A stretch of DNA of 64,000 bases from Sphingobacterium paucimobilis HER1398. Lineage in GTDB: Bacteria; Bacteroidota; Bacteroidia; Sphingobacteriales; Sphingobacteriaceae. Below, one piece after another: positions 53,272-63,024 of the stretch. A program made the position numbers and the translations under genes. Below the pieces are notes generated by a model. The model made no database searches. It was not told the origin of the DNA and saw only the letters and a list, made by a program, of their open reading frames with translations. Numbering within the stretch: the stretch's first letter is position 1; each line of letters starts with the position of its first letter. Location of the stretch: the NCBI RefSeq assembly GCF_000416985.1, contig NZ_ATDL01000015.1:186001-250000 (forward strand), in the 5' to 3' direction.

Positions 53272-55176
53272 TTACATAGAGCTCCACTCCCACACGCTAT
53301 GATACCCTTCTACAGACTCTGCGTAATCAAAGAATTCCTTATAGAAGATATGTTGTCCGACGGTGCTGCTATCCCCTATTATCACAAGCTTTTTCCGGGC
53401 CCGGGTCATCGCAACATTCATACGTCGCACATCTGATAGGAAACCGATATTGCCTGCTGTATTGCTACGTACAAGGCTGATATATATGATATCCTTTTCC
53501 TGTCCCTGAAAACCATCTATCGTATTGATCTGGATATCTATGTCTTCGTGAGATCCGCTTTCGGCCAGCATATCCTTCAATAAACTAGCCTGCCTGCGAT
53601 AAGGGGTGATAATACCAATACTTGGTAAAGGGGTATTCGGACTATTGCTAACGAGATCCGACTGTAGACCGCAGAGATGGTTTATCAAAAAATGGGCTTC
53701 TTCTTTATTGGAGATCGCTCCGTCTTCTTCCTGTTCTTCAAAACCCGTGCCTGCCGTATCGATAAACATGAGGGGCTTGGCATCTCCTGCCAATGTCCAT
53801 TGGGATGCAGTGGATGCACCTTTTAACTTTCCTTCATAAATGACTGCTGCTGGATACGCCATGATCTGCTGGTTCATTCGGTACTGGGTATCCAAGAAGG
53901 AAACCGATTCGGGATACAGCTTTACCAACTTTTCAAACAGGGTGTGAAACAGCGCTTTGCTCTCCCGTTGTTCAGACTTAACTGTGGGAGGCAACTGACA
54001 GTGGTCTCCTGCCAGGATCAAGCGGTCTGCTTTTAATATTGGTATCCAACATGCGGGTTCTAATGCCTGAGCTGCTTCATCGACAATAACCGTATGGTAA
54101 TGACGGTCGCGGATGTAGGCATGGTTGGCACCAACCAAAGTCGCGGCAATAACCTGACTTTTGCTCAAGATATCTTCTATGACGTAGTCCTGCATACGAT
54201 CGATATCTTTTCTTATCTTCTTAGCTTCATTCAGCAACGCTTTCCGCTGTTCGTATTCGGCCCGCCCAAAACTACGCTTATATTTATGAGCCATATCTGT
54301 ATAGGCTCGAGCTTGCTTTTCTAATGCCTTCACTTCCCGATATCCAGGATGCTTACTCGATTTTTCTTCAAGTGTCAAGTCCTGTAATCTGTCGGATACG
54401 CGGACCGGATTACCTATGCGCAGCACATTTACACCTAAGCGATCAAGTCGTTCAGCCAGTACGTCCACAGCGGTATTGCTCGGCGCCACGATCAGCAACT
54501 GTTGACCGCTATTGTTCAACAAAGCCGTAATAGCTTTAATCAATGTCGTCGTCTTGCCTGTTCCAGGAGGCCCGTGCAGGATAGTCAGATCTCCTCCTGA
54601 CAAGATCTGCTGCACAGCTTGATTTTGACTGGAATTTAATGCCATATCTTCAAAGCTGTGATCTAACTCTTCTGTATGGCTTAACGATTCCAATCCAATC
54701 AGCTTTCGAACAAGGCTTCCCTTTACAGGATCATTGGCAAGAATCTCAGCATCTTTCATTGCGCTGTTCATCTCTCTGTACGAGTTCTCGTCAAACATGA
54801 GGTCTATCCCAAGTTTGCCCTTACGCCCCCATTCGGGCAGTTCTTCTGTACGGAAAGAAACCCGCATTTGATGCTTGTTTACAAAAGTTATGACACCATG
54901 AATACGGTCTTGCTGCGAATCATAATTAGAAAAAAGCGCTACTGGCATTCCAAAGCGGAATCTGTGACTATTTTCAAAATCATTGGTTTTATTAAAAGTC
55001 ACCTGCAGGTAATCACCACGACCGAGTCCGCTATCTGAGATCTGCACAGGGTACCAAGTCATGCCTAGCGATTTTCGATCGCTTGTACTTCTACCTGATA
55101 ACAGAAGCTCATGTTCTGCCCTATCGTGTGATAATTCTATTTGCAAGAGTCCAGCCAGATTTTTAAAATAATCCAT
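53272..55176 (-). CDS. Superfamily 1 DNA/RNA helicase (IGHMBP2/Upf1-like)
   Basis: About 634 residues from ATG 55176 (MDYFKNL). The frame is open to a TTG at 55206, but that TTG lies inside a perfect -7 box. Motif I GPPGTGKTTTL, Ia LIVAPSNTAVDVLAERL, II VDEAAQALE, III AGDHCQLPP, IV TQYRMNQQIM, V TIDGFQGQEKDIIYISLVRS and VI NVAMTRARKKLVIIGD are all intact. The N-terminal beta-barrel (about 1-110) is typical of the bacterial IGHMBP2-like group. Role in nucleic acid metabolism; substrate not defined. Confidence 0.92.
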   Translation of the reverse strand: MDYFKNLAGLLQIELSHDRAEHELLLSGRSTSDRKSLGMTWYPVQISDSGLGRGDYLQVTFNKTNDFENSHRFRFGMPVALFSNYDSQQDRIHGVITFVNKHQMRVSFRTEELPEWGRKGKLGIDLMFDENSYREMNSAMKDAEILANDPVKGSLVRKLIGLESLSHTEELDHSFEDMALNSSQNQAVQQILSGGDLTILHGPPGTGKTTTLIKAITALLNNSGQQLLIVAPSNTAVDVLAERLDRLGVNVLRIGNPVRVSDRLQDLTLEEKSSKHPGYREVKALEKQARAYTDMAHKYKRSFGRAEYEQRKALLNEAKKIRKDIDRMQDYVIEDILSKSQVIAATLVGANHAYIRDRHYHTVIVDEAAQALEPACWIPILKADRLILAGDHCQLPPTVKSEQRESKALFHTLFEKLVKLYPESVSFLDTQYRMNQQIMAYPAAVIYEGKLKGASTASQWTLAGDAKPLMFIDTAGTGFEEQEEDGAISNKEEAHFLINHLCGLQSDLVSNSPNTPLPSIGIITPYRRQASLLKDMLAESGSHEDIDIQINTIDGFQGQEKDIIYISLVRSNTAGNIGFLSDVRRMNVAMTRARKKLVIIGDSSTVGQHIFYKEFFDYAESVEGYHSVWEWSSM

Positions 55177-55203
55177 CAACAATCGTTCTTTTTTAGTTAC
55201 CTG

Positions 55204-55211
55204 CAAAAGTA
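55204..55211 (-). promoter_or_regulatory. -7 box of the helicase gene
   Basis: TACTTTTG on the minus strand matches TAnnTTTG. Start predicted near 55200, leader about 24 nt to ATG 55176; this decides against the upstream TTG. Confidence 0.55.
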
Positions 55212-55383
55212 ACCGCTTTTTTTCTAAAGCAAGTTAATTTTACACTTTTCGCATCAACGATCCCACTTAGAGCAAAGCGATGGTCCTGGTCCGATAATTA
55301 TAAACAAATGTGCTGCGGATATGTCAGAAAGATTTTTTAGTTTTAGACAGTAGGCAATTAGAGTCAATAAGCGTATAAGAATA

Positions 55384-56250
55384 ATGGAAAAACAAGTAAA
55401 TGCCGACGAGTATGTAGAGCGGTTCATGGTCGGCAGCCTAGATCATTTAAAGTACAAGCAATTTCCTGTTAAGGTATTCCAGCTTAACGAGATCGCTCCC
55501 TTCATCAAATTTCCGACACCGCCTATATTCTTAGCTTACAACTTATTGGTACACCTTACAGAAGGTTACTTTACCTATCAGATCGGCCCCAAAGAATACA
55601 TGGTCAAAGCGCCAGCAATCCTCATCAGCAGCTATGGCAACATCTCCGCTGTAAAGACTGCCGATAGATCGGTCAAGGGACACTGTATCCTGATCAATGA
55701 AAGTGCCATGACTTCCATTTTCAGAGCGCAGGAAATTCTGAATATTTTCAGCATTTCTCCCCTCATCGACCTGTCTCAGGAAGACAGCACCGATATCAAC
55801 CTGCTATGCCAACTTCTGTACAAGGAGCTGTACGCTACAGATGCTTACAAGGAACTCAACGACACACTTTTAAAGTCTATCCTTTTAAAAGTTATCAAAC
55901 TGTCATCCTCTGACAAATTACTGAGCAGACGCCAGGAAATCGCGATGATGTTCAAACGTCTGGTGCACAAGAACTTTAAAAAACACAAACATATAGGCTT
56001 TTATGCGGATAAACTAGCGGTATCGACAAACTATCTAAACCGCTGTGTCTTTTCCGTATTCAAGCAATCGTCTAAGGAAGTTATCTTGGAAATTTCCGTG
56101 ATGCACGCCCAACTGTTGCTTTTTGAATCCAACAAGAGCGTAGCCGACATCTGCTATGAACTGGATTTTTCGGATCCTTCTTATTTTTCGCGCGTATTTA
56201 AAAAAGTAGTGGGGATGTCCCCTACCGAATACCGCAATAGTGCAAAATAG
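55384..56250 (+). CDS. AraC-family transcriptional regulator
   Basis: 288 residues. The N-terminal cupin-like sensing domain (about 30-160) is followed by a C-terminal double HTH: HIGFYADKLAVSTNYLNRCVF and KSVADICYELDFSDPSYFSRVFKKVVGMSPTEYR, the second being the classic AraC signature. The start context is ATAATGGAAAA. The acyl-CoA dehydrogenase gene follows 214 bp downstream and may be its target; that is inferred from adjacency only. Confidence 0.9.
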   Translation: MEKQVNADEYVERFMVGSLDHLKYKQFPVKVFQLNEIAPFIKFPTPPIFLAYNLLVHLTEGYFTYQIGPKEYMVKAPAILISSYGNISAVKTADRSVKGHCILINESAMTSIFRAQEILNIFSISPLIDLSQEDSTDINLLCQLLYKELYATDAYKELNDTLLKSILLKVIKLSSSDKLLSRRQEIAMMFKRLVHKNFKKHKHIGFYADKLAVSTNYLNRCVFSVFKQSSKEVILEISVMHAQLLLFESNKSVADICYELDFSDPSYFSRVFKKVVGMSPTEYRNSAK

Positions 56251-56322
56251 CGCCAACCCCGAATGCACGATTTGTCCTAGCATTGATACGGGATTAGACA
56301 CGCGCATATCTATAGAATAAGC

Positions 56323-56330
56323 TACATTTG
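56323..56330 (+). promoter_or_regulatory. -7 box upstream of the acyl-CoA dehydrogenase
   Basis: TACATTTG, full TAnnTTTG match, about 135 nt before ATG 56465. No -33 TTTG is clear. Confidence 0.4.
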
Positions 56331-56464
56331 TATCAAACGGAGGGAACACCTAGGTTGATAACATGTCTATTCCTTTTGATCAAATAAAAGAACAGTGTTT
56401 GATTTTGTGCTAGACCATAACCTATGTTTACCGATCCACATTTTCAATTAAAAAAACGTTTGTT

Positions 56465-57988
56465 ATGCTTAATCTTTTGAAGCAAACCGGTGTACACCAA
56501 GATTTCAATCTGTATATAAAATCCTTCAAGGAACGGTTATCTAGTTTGTTTAATACAGAGTATGATTATAATTCAATCAGCTTGTCAAGAGGCTTGCCTC
56601 CTACGTTCCTGAGTGAAATTATGGCCATGAATCCTTTGTCGGTAGCTATTCCGGAAGAACACGGTGGCAGAGGTGTACATGTCAAAGAATGCCTCGGTGT
56701 ACTGTCAGCAGCCTCCTACGAATCGCTGTCACTGTCACTCATGTTTGGGATCAATATTGCTTTATTTCTAGAGCCTTTTGCCAAATATGCTGATCCATCG
56801 TTGCATGCCGGTGTTTTTAAGCGTTTTTTGGAAGACAAGGCAATGGGTGGGCTGATGATCACCGAACCTGGATACGGTAGCGATGCCCTCAATATGCGCA
56901 CAGCCCATGATTTACAAGGTGATACCTACAGTATCAAGGGACAAAAGCATTGGCAAGGATTGACAGGAGCCGCTGATTTTTGGCTGGTTACTGCCCGCAA
57001 AACCGTGGCAAATGGAGAGTTGGCAAGGGATATAGATTTTTTCGTAACAGATAATGCGATTGCAGATCAAAAGATAATTGTTCAAAAGAAATTCAACAAC
57101 CTCGGTCTATACGCTATTCCTTATGGCCTAAATGATATCGATATTAAAGTCCCTGCCAATCAAAAACTGATTGCCGAAAGTACAGGTATTAAGTTGATGC
57201 TGGACACCTTGCATCGCAGCAGGCTGCAATTCCCAGGTATGGGAATGGGCTTCATAAAGCGTCTGTTGGACGAGTCCTTATTGCACTGTAAAACCAGACG
57301 TGTATCAGGACAGCCTTTAAGTGAGATAGACGCTGTTAAATTTCAGTTATCGCGTATCCAGGCAGCATTCACCATATGTTCGGCTATGTGTTCGTACAGT
57401 AGTGGCATGAGTTCTATTAATGCCGATTTATTTGGAAATGCGGTAGATGCCAACAGTGTCAAAGCCTTGGTTACAGACCTTATGCAAGAGTCTGCACAGA
57501 TCGCATTACAATTAGCTGGTGCAAATGGATACCGACTGGATCACATTGCCGGACGCAGCGTAGTGGACAGCAGACCTTTCCAGATATTCGAAGGCTCTAA
57601 CGAAATGCTTTACTCACAAGTAGCCGACGCGATCGTTCGTACGATGCGTAAAACAAAAGTCAACAGCCTGTTGGAGTATCTCAAGGGATATGAACTGACA
57701 AGACATGCTGCAGGAGTATTTGCTGCCAGCCTAGATATTAATATCGCTGACCAGCCTAAGCAACGTCAGATGGTAACTTTGGGAAGAATGATTGCTAGAG
57801 TAGTCTGCTTTCAGTTTGTCATCCAGTCTAACCATCTTGGTTTCAGCAATGAGATGACAGAAATAACACGTCAACACATGCAAATGGACTTGAGCATGTT
57901 GGCTGGACAATGGTCTGCAGGCACACAGGCTGACCCACTGATGGATTACGAAGATAGTAGCGATTGGTCCAATTTTATACACCAATAA
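56465..57988 (+). CDS. Acyl-CoA dehydrogenase family protein
   Basis: 507 residues, longer than the usual 380-400 because of an extended C-terminal helical part. N-terminal domain: AIPEEHGGRGVHVKECLGVL. Flavin-binding middle: GGLMITEPGYGSDALNMRT and IKGQKHWQGLTGAADFWLV. C-terminal domain: QLAGANGYRLDHIAGRSV and FQIFEGSNEML, where the glutamate of FEG is the usual catalytic-base position. Oxidises an acyl-CoA or related thioester with FAD. The specific substrate is unknown; no other beta-oxidation genes are nearby. Confidence 0.88.
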   Translation: MLNLLKQTGVHQDFNLYIKSFKERLSSLFNTEYDYNSISLSRGLPPTFLSEIMAMNPLSVAIPEEHGGRGVHVKECLGVLSAASYESLSLSLMFGINIALFLEPFAKYADPSLHAGVFKRFLEDKAMGGLMITEPGYGSDALNMRTAHDLQGDTYSIKGQKHWQGLTGAADFWLVTARKTVANGELARDIDFFVTDNAIADQKIIVQKKFNNLGLYAIPYGLNDIDIKVPANQKLIAESTGIKLMLDTLHRSRLQFPGMGMGFIKRLLDESLLHCKTRRVSGQPLSEIDAVKFQLSRIQAAFTICSAMCSYSSGMSSINADLFGNAVDANSVKALVTDLMQESAQIALQLAGANGYRLDHIAGRSVVDSRPFQIFEGSNEMLYSQVADAIVRTMRKTKVNSLLEYLKGYELTRHAAGVFAASLDINIADQPKQRQMVTLGRMIARVVCFQFVIQSNHLGFSNEMTEITRQHMQMDLSMLAGQWSAGTQADPLMDYEDSSDWSNFIHQ

Positions 57989-58035
57989 CAAAGTGTAACG
58001 ATATCACGAGCAAAAAATCACTGCTATAAATAGAA

Positions 58036-58066
58036 AGAGGCCTGAAACAATATGTTTCAGGCCTCT
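58036..58066. terminator. Convergent bidirectional terminator
   Basis: Perfect 14-bp stem (58036-58049 with 58053-58066) around the three-base loop ATA, between the acyl-CoA dehydrogenase and FemAB-like genes, with short A and T runs on each side. Confidence 0.8.
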
Positions 58067-58103
58067 TGTATACGATAGGTTTCCGTTCCGAAATCTTCGG
58101 AAA

Positions 58104-59315
58104 CTAGCTCAAATGATAGCTCTGGTTCTTGAATTCCATGGAGATATAATATTGATACTTTTGCCTATCCAAGGGGTAGTCCCAACAGCCCAACCGATGA
58201 TAGATATCACCGCCAAAGCCAGACTTAAACCGGTAGAGACCATACATAGGATGCGAAGGGTCCGCTTGAGGAGCCACTCCAAAAAAATCATATTCGGTAC
58301 ACCCCTTATCCCGAGCGATCTGCATCGCACGCCATTGCAGCGCATAGGTCGCCATATAGTTTCTATTCTCCGTAGCCGATGCGCCGTAAAGGTAAGTTCC
58401 TCTATTGGCTGCTACAACCAGAAACATCGCTGCCAACGGCTTATCCTCTACTTCGGCCACTAAAAGATATACTTCTGCTGGCGACAATGTATCATTTGCA
58501 CGGGCAGAAAGAATAATCCTGAAATTATTGATGTCGTGCAGAAAAAAATTATTGCGCTCTGCTGTCTGCCTATATAGATCATACCAAACCTCCAAGCTTT
58601 CCAGTCCCAGCGCGCGGATACGCACGCCTTTCCGTGTAGCAAGATTAATATTATACCTGGTCTTGGCCTTCATATTGCCCAACAGGATATCGTCATCATG
58701 CTTGAGATTCATAAAAATGGTATTGGACGGCAATATATCTGTATTGGCCTTATGCAGGTTCCAATGCTCGGTATTAAAGTTGAGCCGCATCTCCTGTATA
58801 CGTCGCTCGGGTACGCCCAGCCAGTTGCCATGCAAATCGTAACAATCATCATCTTTGGCCCAGTGCGATTCCCATGACAGGTCGTAACGGATCATGATAC
58901 AATTGTGCGGCAGCTGAGAACGCAGACTCTCGGACAGTTGCTCCAGAAAAAAACCTTGATTTTCTTCCGAAGGCTCCACTTCAGGACCATAGGGTACATA
59001 GGCGATACAATGGTCTTCATCCACAGCCTGCAAAATCACAAGAAAGTCTCCAACAAAATAACTGGTATCCTCAGTGTCGGTATAGAGATCAGAAAACCTC
59101 GTTTTAAAATTGAAAGCCTGAGACTCTAACCCCTGAAGCTTCTTGACTGTAGACCAATAAGCAGTCTGTTGAATAATACCTGTTTTATAGAGGCTGTCGA
59201 CCTCTTTGTCTTGGATATCCGCTATCATGACACCTGTTTGTAATTCCCTATTATAAAAATGGCCTATCAACAATCGTCCTTTGGGACTTGCTGGTAGGCT
59301 AAAGGCGGCAAACAT
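58104..59315 (-). CDS. FemAB/GNAT-type aminoacyl- or acyltransferase
   Basis: About 403 residues from ATG 59315; the codon two places before is TTG. Fem-type features: QTAYWSTVKKLQGLESQAFNF at the start, FMNLKHDDDILLGNMKAKTRYNI and GVRIRALG in the middle, and the C-terminal acyltransferase core GTYLYGASATENRNYMATYALQWRAM ... YDFFGVAP ... GLYRFKSGFGG. Such enzymes add amino acids to peptidoglycan precursors in Gram-positives; in Bacteroidota the acceptor is not known, so only the fold is claimed. Confidence 0.85.
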   Translation of the reverse strand: MFAAFSLPASPKGRLLIGHFYNRELQTGVMIADIQDKEVDSLYKTGIIQQTAYWSTVKKLQGLESQAFNFKTRFSDLYTDTEDTSYFVGDFLVILQAVDEDHCIAYVPYGPEVEPSEENQGFFLEQLSESLRSQLPHNCIMIRYDLSWESHWAKDDDCYDLHGNWLGVPERRIQEMRLNFNTEHWNLHKANTDILPSNTIFMNLKHDDDILLGNMKAKTRYNINLATRKGVRIRALGLESLEVWYDLYRQTAERNNFFLHDINNFRIILSARANDTLSPAEVYLLVAEVEDKPLAAMFLVVAANRGTYLYGASATENRNYMATYALQWRAMQIARDKGCTEYDFFGVAPQADPSHPMYGLYRFKSGFGGDIYHRLGCWDYPLDRQKYQYYISMEFKNQSYHLS

Positions 59316-59391
59316 ATCCAATATAAATGGATAAAGCTACAGTACATTGTTATTTTAATGTTAAAAAGCGATATCCACTTCGAATCACTTT

Positions 59392-60666
59392 CTACGATTC
59401 TATCATTCGAGATCTATCATCCATGTCGTTTTTTTTATTCTTGACACGCACATAACGGTTGATATAGAACATCAGAACTATCGTCAGCAGTACACAGACA
59501 GAAACGACATAGCCGACCATATCGTAGTGCTCCAGCGGAGCCGCTGGACTTTTTTGGTAGACAATAAGACCGGCTACAGTGGCAGCGATACCTCCGGCAA
59601 TCTGTTGCAGAGAGGATTGAATACTCATATACGCGCCACGGTCACTATCATCTGGTACAGCAGAGATCAACGCCATAGAGGGCACCATACGGCAGAGTAC
59701 GCCCAACATAATACCCGTATTGAAAATCAACACCATCCAAAAAGGTATCCCGCTAAGGTTAGTATATATAATACAAAACACAATAAGCCAAAGACTTCCC
59801 ACCCCAAATAGCTTAAATTTATCAACCTTATCACTCAAACGCCCGATTATAGGCATAAACAACAGCGAGACCAGCCCAGATACCATAAAAAGAACAGGCA
59901 GTTGATCTTCGTGGACATCGAGGTTATTGACCGCAAAAATAGTTCCGTAAGGCATCATCATAAATCCTCCGAGAGAAAGTAATGATGTTGTCAAAAAACC
60001 TCTTTGATAAGCGGGCCGTCTCAGCGTACTAAGCAAGTGCGAGAACACATTACTATCCTTCGACCTTATCCCCAAATGTGCATTGACAGGTTTCAGTAGG
60101 AATATAATGCCCAATAATATCAAAACAGAAAATCCCGCTATATAGATAAACGGAGCTTCCCATCCCTGATGGTTGGCTATATATAGGCCTATGGGGATAC
60201 CTAATACCTGACTGGCTCCAAATCCCATTTGTATAAAGCCCATGACTCGTCCTCGCTTCTGCAAAGGAAACACGTCAGTCAATATAGCCATCGAAATAGA
60301 TCCGATCACCCCACCAAACAGACCTGTTATAATACGTGCGGCTACTATGGTAGCGTAGCTATCGGCAATACCACAGAACATCGTCCCAATAACAAAGCCC
60401 ACATAAAAAAAGACCAGCAGCTTCTTACGGTCGAAACGGTCCGCAAATCCAGCGGTCAATAGTCCTGATATCCCTGCACTATAAGCATAAGCTGACACAA
60501 TGTTCCCAAATGAAGAAGCATTGATATCCATGGACTTGACCAGCATATCTCCCAGAGGCGACATCACCATAAAGTCAAGAACTACCGTAAATTGAGTAAT
60601 GGACAAGAGGAATATAACAGTTCTTTCGTAGCTTGAAAAGCCGGATAGAGCAGATTTATCGGACAT
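59392..60666 (-). CDS. MFS efflux transporter (DHA1-like)
   Basis: 424 residues with about 12 membrane segments. Motif A after segment 2 reads AGFADRFDRKKLL, and a second copy after segment 8 is GRLSDKVDKFKL. The motif C-like region GFGASQVLGIPIGLYI in segment 5 points to a proton-coupled exporter of the drug or sugar efflux group. Substrate unknown. An upstream TATTTTTG on the minus strand could be its -7 box. Confidence 0.88.
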   Translation of the reverse strand: MSDKSALSGFSSYERTVIFLLSITQFTVVLDFMVMSPLGDMLVKSMDINASSFGNIVSAYAYSAGISGLLTAGFADRFDRKKLLVFFYVGFVIGTMFCGIADSYATIVAARIITGLFGGVIGSISMAILTDVFPLQKRGRVMGFIQMGFGASQVLGIPIGLYIANHQGWEAPFIYIAGFSVLILLGIIFLLKPVNAHLGIRSKDSNVFSHLLSTLRRPAYQRGFLTTSLLSLGGFMMMPYGTIFAVNNLDVHEDQLPVLFMVSGLVSLLFMPIIGRLSDKVDKFKLFGVGSLWLIVFCIIYTNLSGIPFWMVLIFNTGIMLGVLCRMVPSMALISAVPDDSDRGAYMSIQSSLQQIAGGIAATVAGLIVYQKSPAAPLEHYDMVGYVVSVCVLLTIVLMFYINRYVRVKNKKNDMDDRSRMIES

Positions 60667-60743
60667 AGCATTTGCTTTTTAAGAGTCCAAAAATAAGGAA
60701 ATCTACGTAAAAAAGTAAGTAAAATCGAAACGGCTCACTTGGA

Positions 60744-61406
60744 TCAGCTGTCGATCCTACGTACCAAAAGACTATCACATACCAACGAGGTAAGTACAAT
60801 AGACGTACGTCCTGAATAACTCACATGCATACTGCGATCGAATGATTCGACAGCATCAATAGAGATCACTACGCCCAAAGCAAGCTCTCGTGTATTGAGA
60901 TACTTCAGTAGAGATGCTGAAGACTGTCCAACGGCCATCAATTCGACCTGATCTCCGACCTGGTAATCACTCAGCTTGAGGTATGGTTGCGTACTTACGG
61001 TTCCCTCTTTACTGGGGATGGGGGATCCGTGCGGATCGACTGTTGGATAGCCAAGAAGTTCGTCCATCTTGTTAAAAAACTCAGGCGCATGTATATGTTC
61101 TATCTGTTCCGCGATATGATGTACCTCTTCCCAACCAAAGCCCATCTTTTCTACTAGGTACATCTCTGTCAGGCGATGTTTTCTAACAACCAAGGCAGCC
61201 TCCAGTTTTCCTTTATCGGTCAACTTAAGCGGTTTATAATTTTCATGAATTACTAAACCTTTCTCCGAAAGACGCTTCATCATACTGTTTACCGTCGGCA
61301 TTTTTATGTCCAAAAAGCGACTGACCTCGTTGACAGTTGCTTCTCCTTTTGTGCCCGACAACATGAATAGAGCCTTTAGATAATTTTCCTCTATGGATGA
61401 GTTCAT
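60744..61406 (-). CDS. mntR: MntR/DtxR-family metal-dependent regulator
   Basis: About 220 residues from ATG 61406. Winged HTH (about 5-65: NYLKALFMLSG, ATVNEVSRFLDIKMPTVNSMMKRL), metal-binding and dimerisation domain (about 70-140, HHIAEQIEHIHAPEFFNKMDELLGYP, rich in H and E ligands), and a C-terminal FeoA/SH3-like domain (about 150-220). Divergent from a ZIP transporter gene, with a dyad between them. It probably represses metal uptake when manganese or iron is plentiful. Confidence 0.88.
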   Translation of the reverse strand: MNSSIEENYLKALFMLSGTKGEATVNEVSRFLDIKMPTVNSMMKRLSEKGLVIHENYKPLKLTDKGKLEAALVVRKHRLTEMYLVEKMGFGWEEVHHIAEQIEHIHAPEFFNKMDELLGYPTVDPHGSPIPSKEGTVSTQPYLKLSDYQVGDQVELMAVGQSSASLLKYLNTRELALGVVISIDAVESFDRSMHVSYSGRTSIVLTSLVCDSLLVRRIDS

Positions 61407-61409
61407 ACA

Positions 61410-61417
61410 CAAAGCTA
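61410..61417 (-). promoter_or_regulatory. -7 box of the MntR-like gene
   Basis: TAGCTTTG on the minus strand, full TAnnTTTG match, separated from ATG 61406 by TGT only; predicted start on the A of ATG (leaderless). Confidence 0.5.
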
Positions 61418-61424
61418 CAAAATA

Positions 61425-61438
61425 TTAGAGCATACTAA
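61425..61438. promoter_or_regulatory. Candidate MntR-type operator
   Basis: TTAG-AGCATA-CTAA is a perfect TTAG-N6-CTAA dyad lying between the divergent mntR-like and ZIP genes. It overlaps the region just upstream of the mntR -7 box. DtxR/MntR sites commonly have TTAGG/CCTAA-type arms; binding is inferred. Confidence 0.5.
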
Positions 61439-61458
61439 GTATCTTTATCGAATAAAAC

Positions 61459-61489
61459 TTTATTACTAACGTCCAACTTACTATTTTTG
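61459..61489 (+). promoter_or_regulatory. Promoter of the ZIP transporter gene
   Basis: TTTA (61459-61462), 19 bases, then TATTTTTG (61482-61489), a full TAnnTTTG box. Predicted start near 61493, leader about 30 nt. Confidence 0.55.
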
Positions 61490-61522
61490 CATAACAAATA
61501 AAACCAGGATCAATCCATTACT

Positions 61523-62344
61523 ATGTTTGACGGCATCATATCTTTTTTTGAACAAACCGATCCTGTCTGGGCTGCATTTTATGCTACCATGTTCACCTGG
61601 TTTGTAACAGCATTGGGGGCATCTTTGGTATTTTTCACCAAAGACACGCACAAAAAATTCATGGACAGCATGCTTGGTTTTACCGGCGGTGTCATGGTAG
61701 CCGCCAGTATATGGAGCTTACTGATACCCGCCATTGACATGAGCGATGGCGAAGGCTTCCAAAAAGTGATGCCTGCCGTACTGGGATTTCTGGCAGGAGC
61801 AGGTTTTCTGTTTACACTCGACAAAGTCCTGCCCCATCTTCACGTAAATTTCAAACAAGTAGAAGGTATCAAGACCCCTTGGCAAAAGACCACTCTTCTG
61901 GTATTGGCCATCACCTTGCACAACATTCCTGAGGGGCTTGCTGTAGGTGTACTCTTCGGTGGTGTAGCTGCCGGGATTCCCGAAGCCAGCATCGGTGGAG
62001 CGATAGCATTGGCTATCGGTATCGGATTACAGAATTTTCCCGAAGGAATTGCTGTCGCCATGCCACTGCGAAGAATGGGAATGAGCGGACGAAAGAGCTT
62101 CTTTTACGGCCAGCTTTCTGCCATAGTAGAACCTATAGCTGGTGTCATCGGTGCGATAGCTGTTGCCGCTTTTACGCCTGTTCTTCCCTATGCCCTGGCA
62201 TTTGCCGCTGGCGCAATGATATTTGTTGTGGTAGAAGAAGTCATCCCTGAAGCCCAGCAAAATAAAAGCTCCGACATGGCCACTATAGGTTTTATTCTTG
62301 GCTTTGTCGTTATGATGACACTGGATGTCGCTTTGAGCGGTTAA
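61523..62344 (+). CDS. ZIP-family divalent metal transporter
   Basis: 273 residues and about eight membrane segments. The metal path motifs are complete: LHNIPEGLAVG (H133, N134, E137) in segment 4 and LQNFPEGIAVAM (N171, E174) in segment 5, with EEVIPEAQ in a later segment. ZIP proteins import zinc, manganese or iron. The divergent MntR-like regulator favours manganese or iron, but this is not decided by sequence. Confidence 0.9.
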   Translation: MFDGIISFFEQTDPVWAAFYATMFTWFVTALGASLVFFTKDTHKKFMDSMLGFTGGVMVAASIWSLLIPAIDMSDGEGFQKVMPAVLGFLAGAGFLFTLDKVLPHLHVNFKQVEGIKTPWQKTTLLVLAITLHNIPEGLAVGVLFGGVAAGIPEASIGGAIALAIGIGLQNFPEGIAVAMPLRRMGMSGRKSFFYGQLSAIVEPIAGVIGAIAVAAFTPVLPYALAFAAGAMIFVVVEEVIPEAQQNKSSDMATIGFILGFVVMMTLDVALSG

Positions 62345-62355
62345 CTAATGACACC

Positions 62356-62994
62356 TTATTCAACAACAATCTTCAATTCGAATCCAATCGGAATTAAGGG
62401 ATAATCGAGACTGTCGGTTCTTGCTTTACTGATTTGCAGCAGGACATCCAATCCCTCATAGACTTCTCCAAATACGGTATAGTCACCATCCAGCCTAGGC
62501 TGTCCGCCATAAGTACGGTATATCTCTCTTTGATAATCGGTATACTTTATCCCTTTCTTATGCTCCAGTGCATCCAGGTCCTTATCAGAAACAGGTTTGC
62601 CGACAACAAAATAAATCTGGTTAAGAAACGAAGCTTTCCTCGGATTGTCATCACGTCCAGCCCCTAAGGCTCCCACCTTGTGGAACGCACGGTCATCAAA
62701 CTCGGGATCCAAGCGAGGTTTTATACCAGCAGGATCAGCAGACTCCCGCTTCTCGATATCGACATCGTGTTCACCACCCTGCACCACAAAATCGGCTATA
62801 ATCCTATTAAAAAAAGCATGGGCATAGGTTTCATCTTTTACCGCCTGCAGTATCAGTTGTCGGTGCTTAGGCGTAAAATCGTAAAGCATCACACCGACAT
62901 CTCCCAATGATGTACTAAACAGCAGGCGACTCGTCTGTCCGAATGACGACACCTGAACTGTGACCAACAACAGAAAAAACAGAACTACTCTCAT
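62356..62994 (-). CDS. Cyclophilin-type peptidyl-prolyl isomerase, secreted
   Basis: 212 residues with signal peptide (MRVVLFFLLLVTVQVSSFGQ). Cyclophilin core: FSTSLGDVGVMLYDFTPKHRQ, AHAFFNRIIADFVVQGG, and DGDYTVFGEVYEGLDVLLQIS. A long insertion (about 85-160) between the QGG strand and the last part is seen in periplasmic Bacteroidota members. It catalyses proline isomerisation in exported proteins. Ends 12 bp from the convergent ZIP gene. Confidence 0.85.
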   Translation of the reverse strand: MRVVLFFLLLVTVQVSSFGQTSRLLFSTSLGDVGVMLYDFTPKHRQLILQAVKDETYAHAFFNRIIADFVVQGGEHDVDIEKRESADPAGIKPRLDPEFDDRAFHKVGALGAGRDDNPRKASFLNQIYFVVGKPVSDKDLDALEHKKGIKYTDYQREIYRTYGGQPRLDGDYTVFGEVYEGLDVLLQISKARTDSLDYPLIPIGFELKIVVE

Positions 62995-63024
62995 ACAGCC
63001 AGAATATAGTAAAATGTCAACGTC

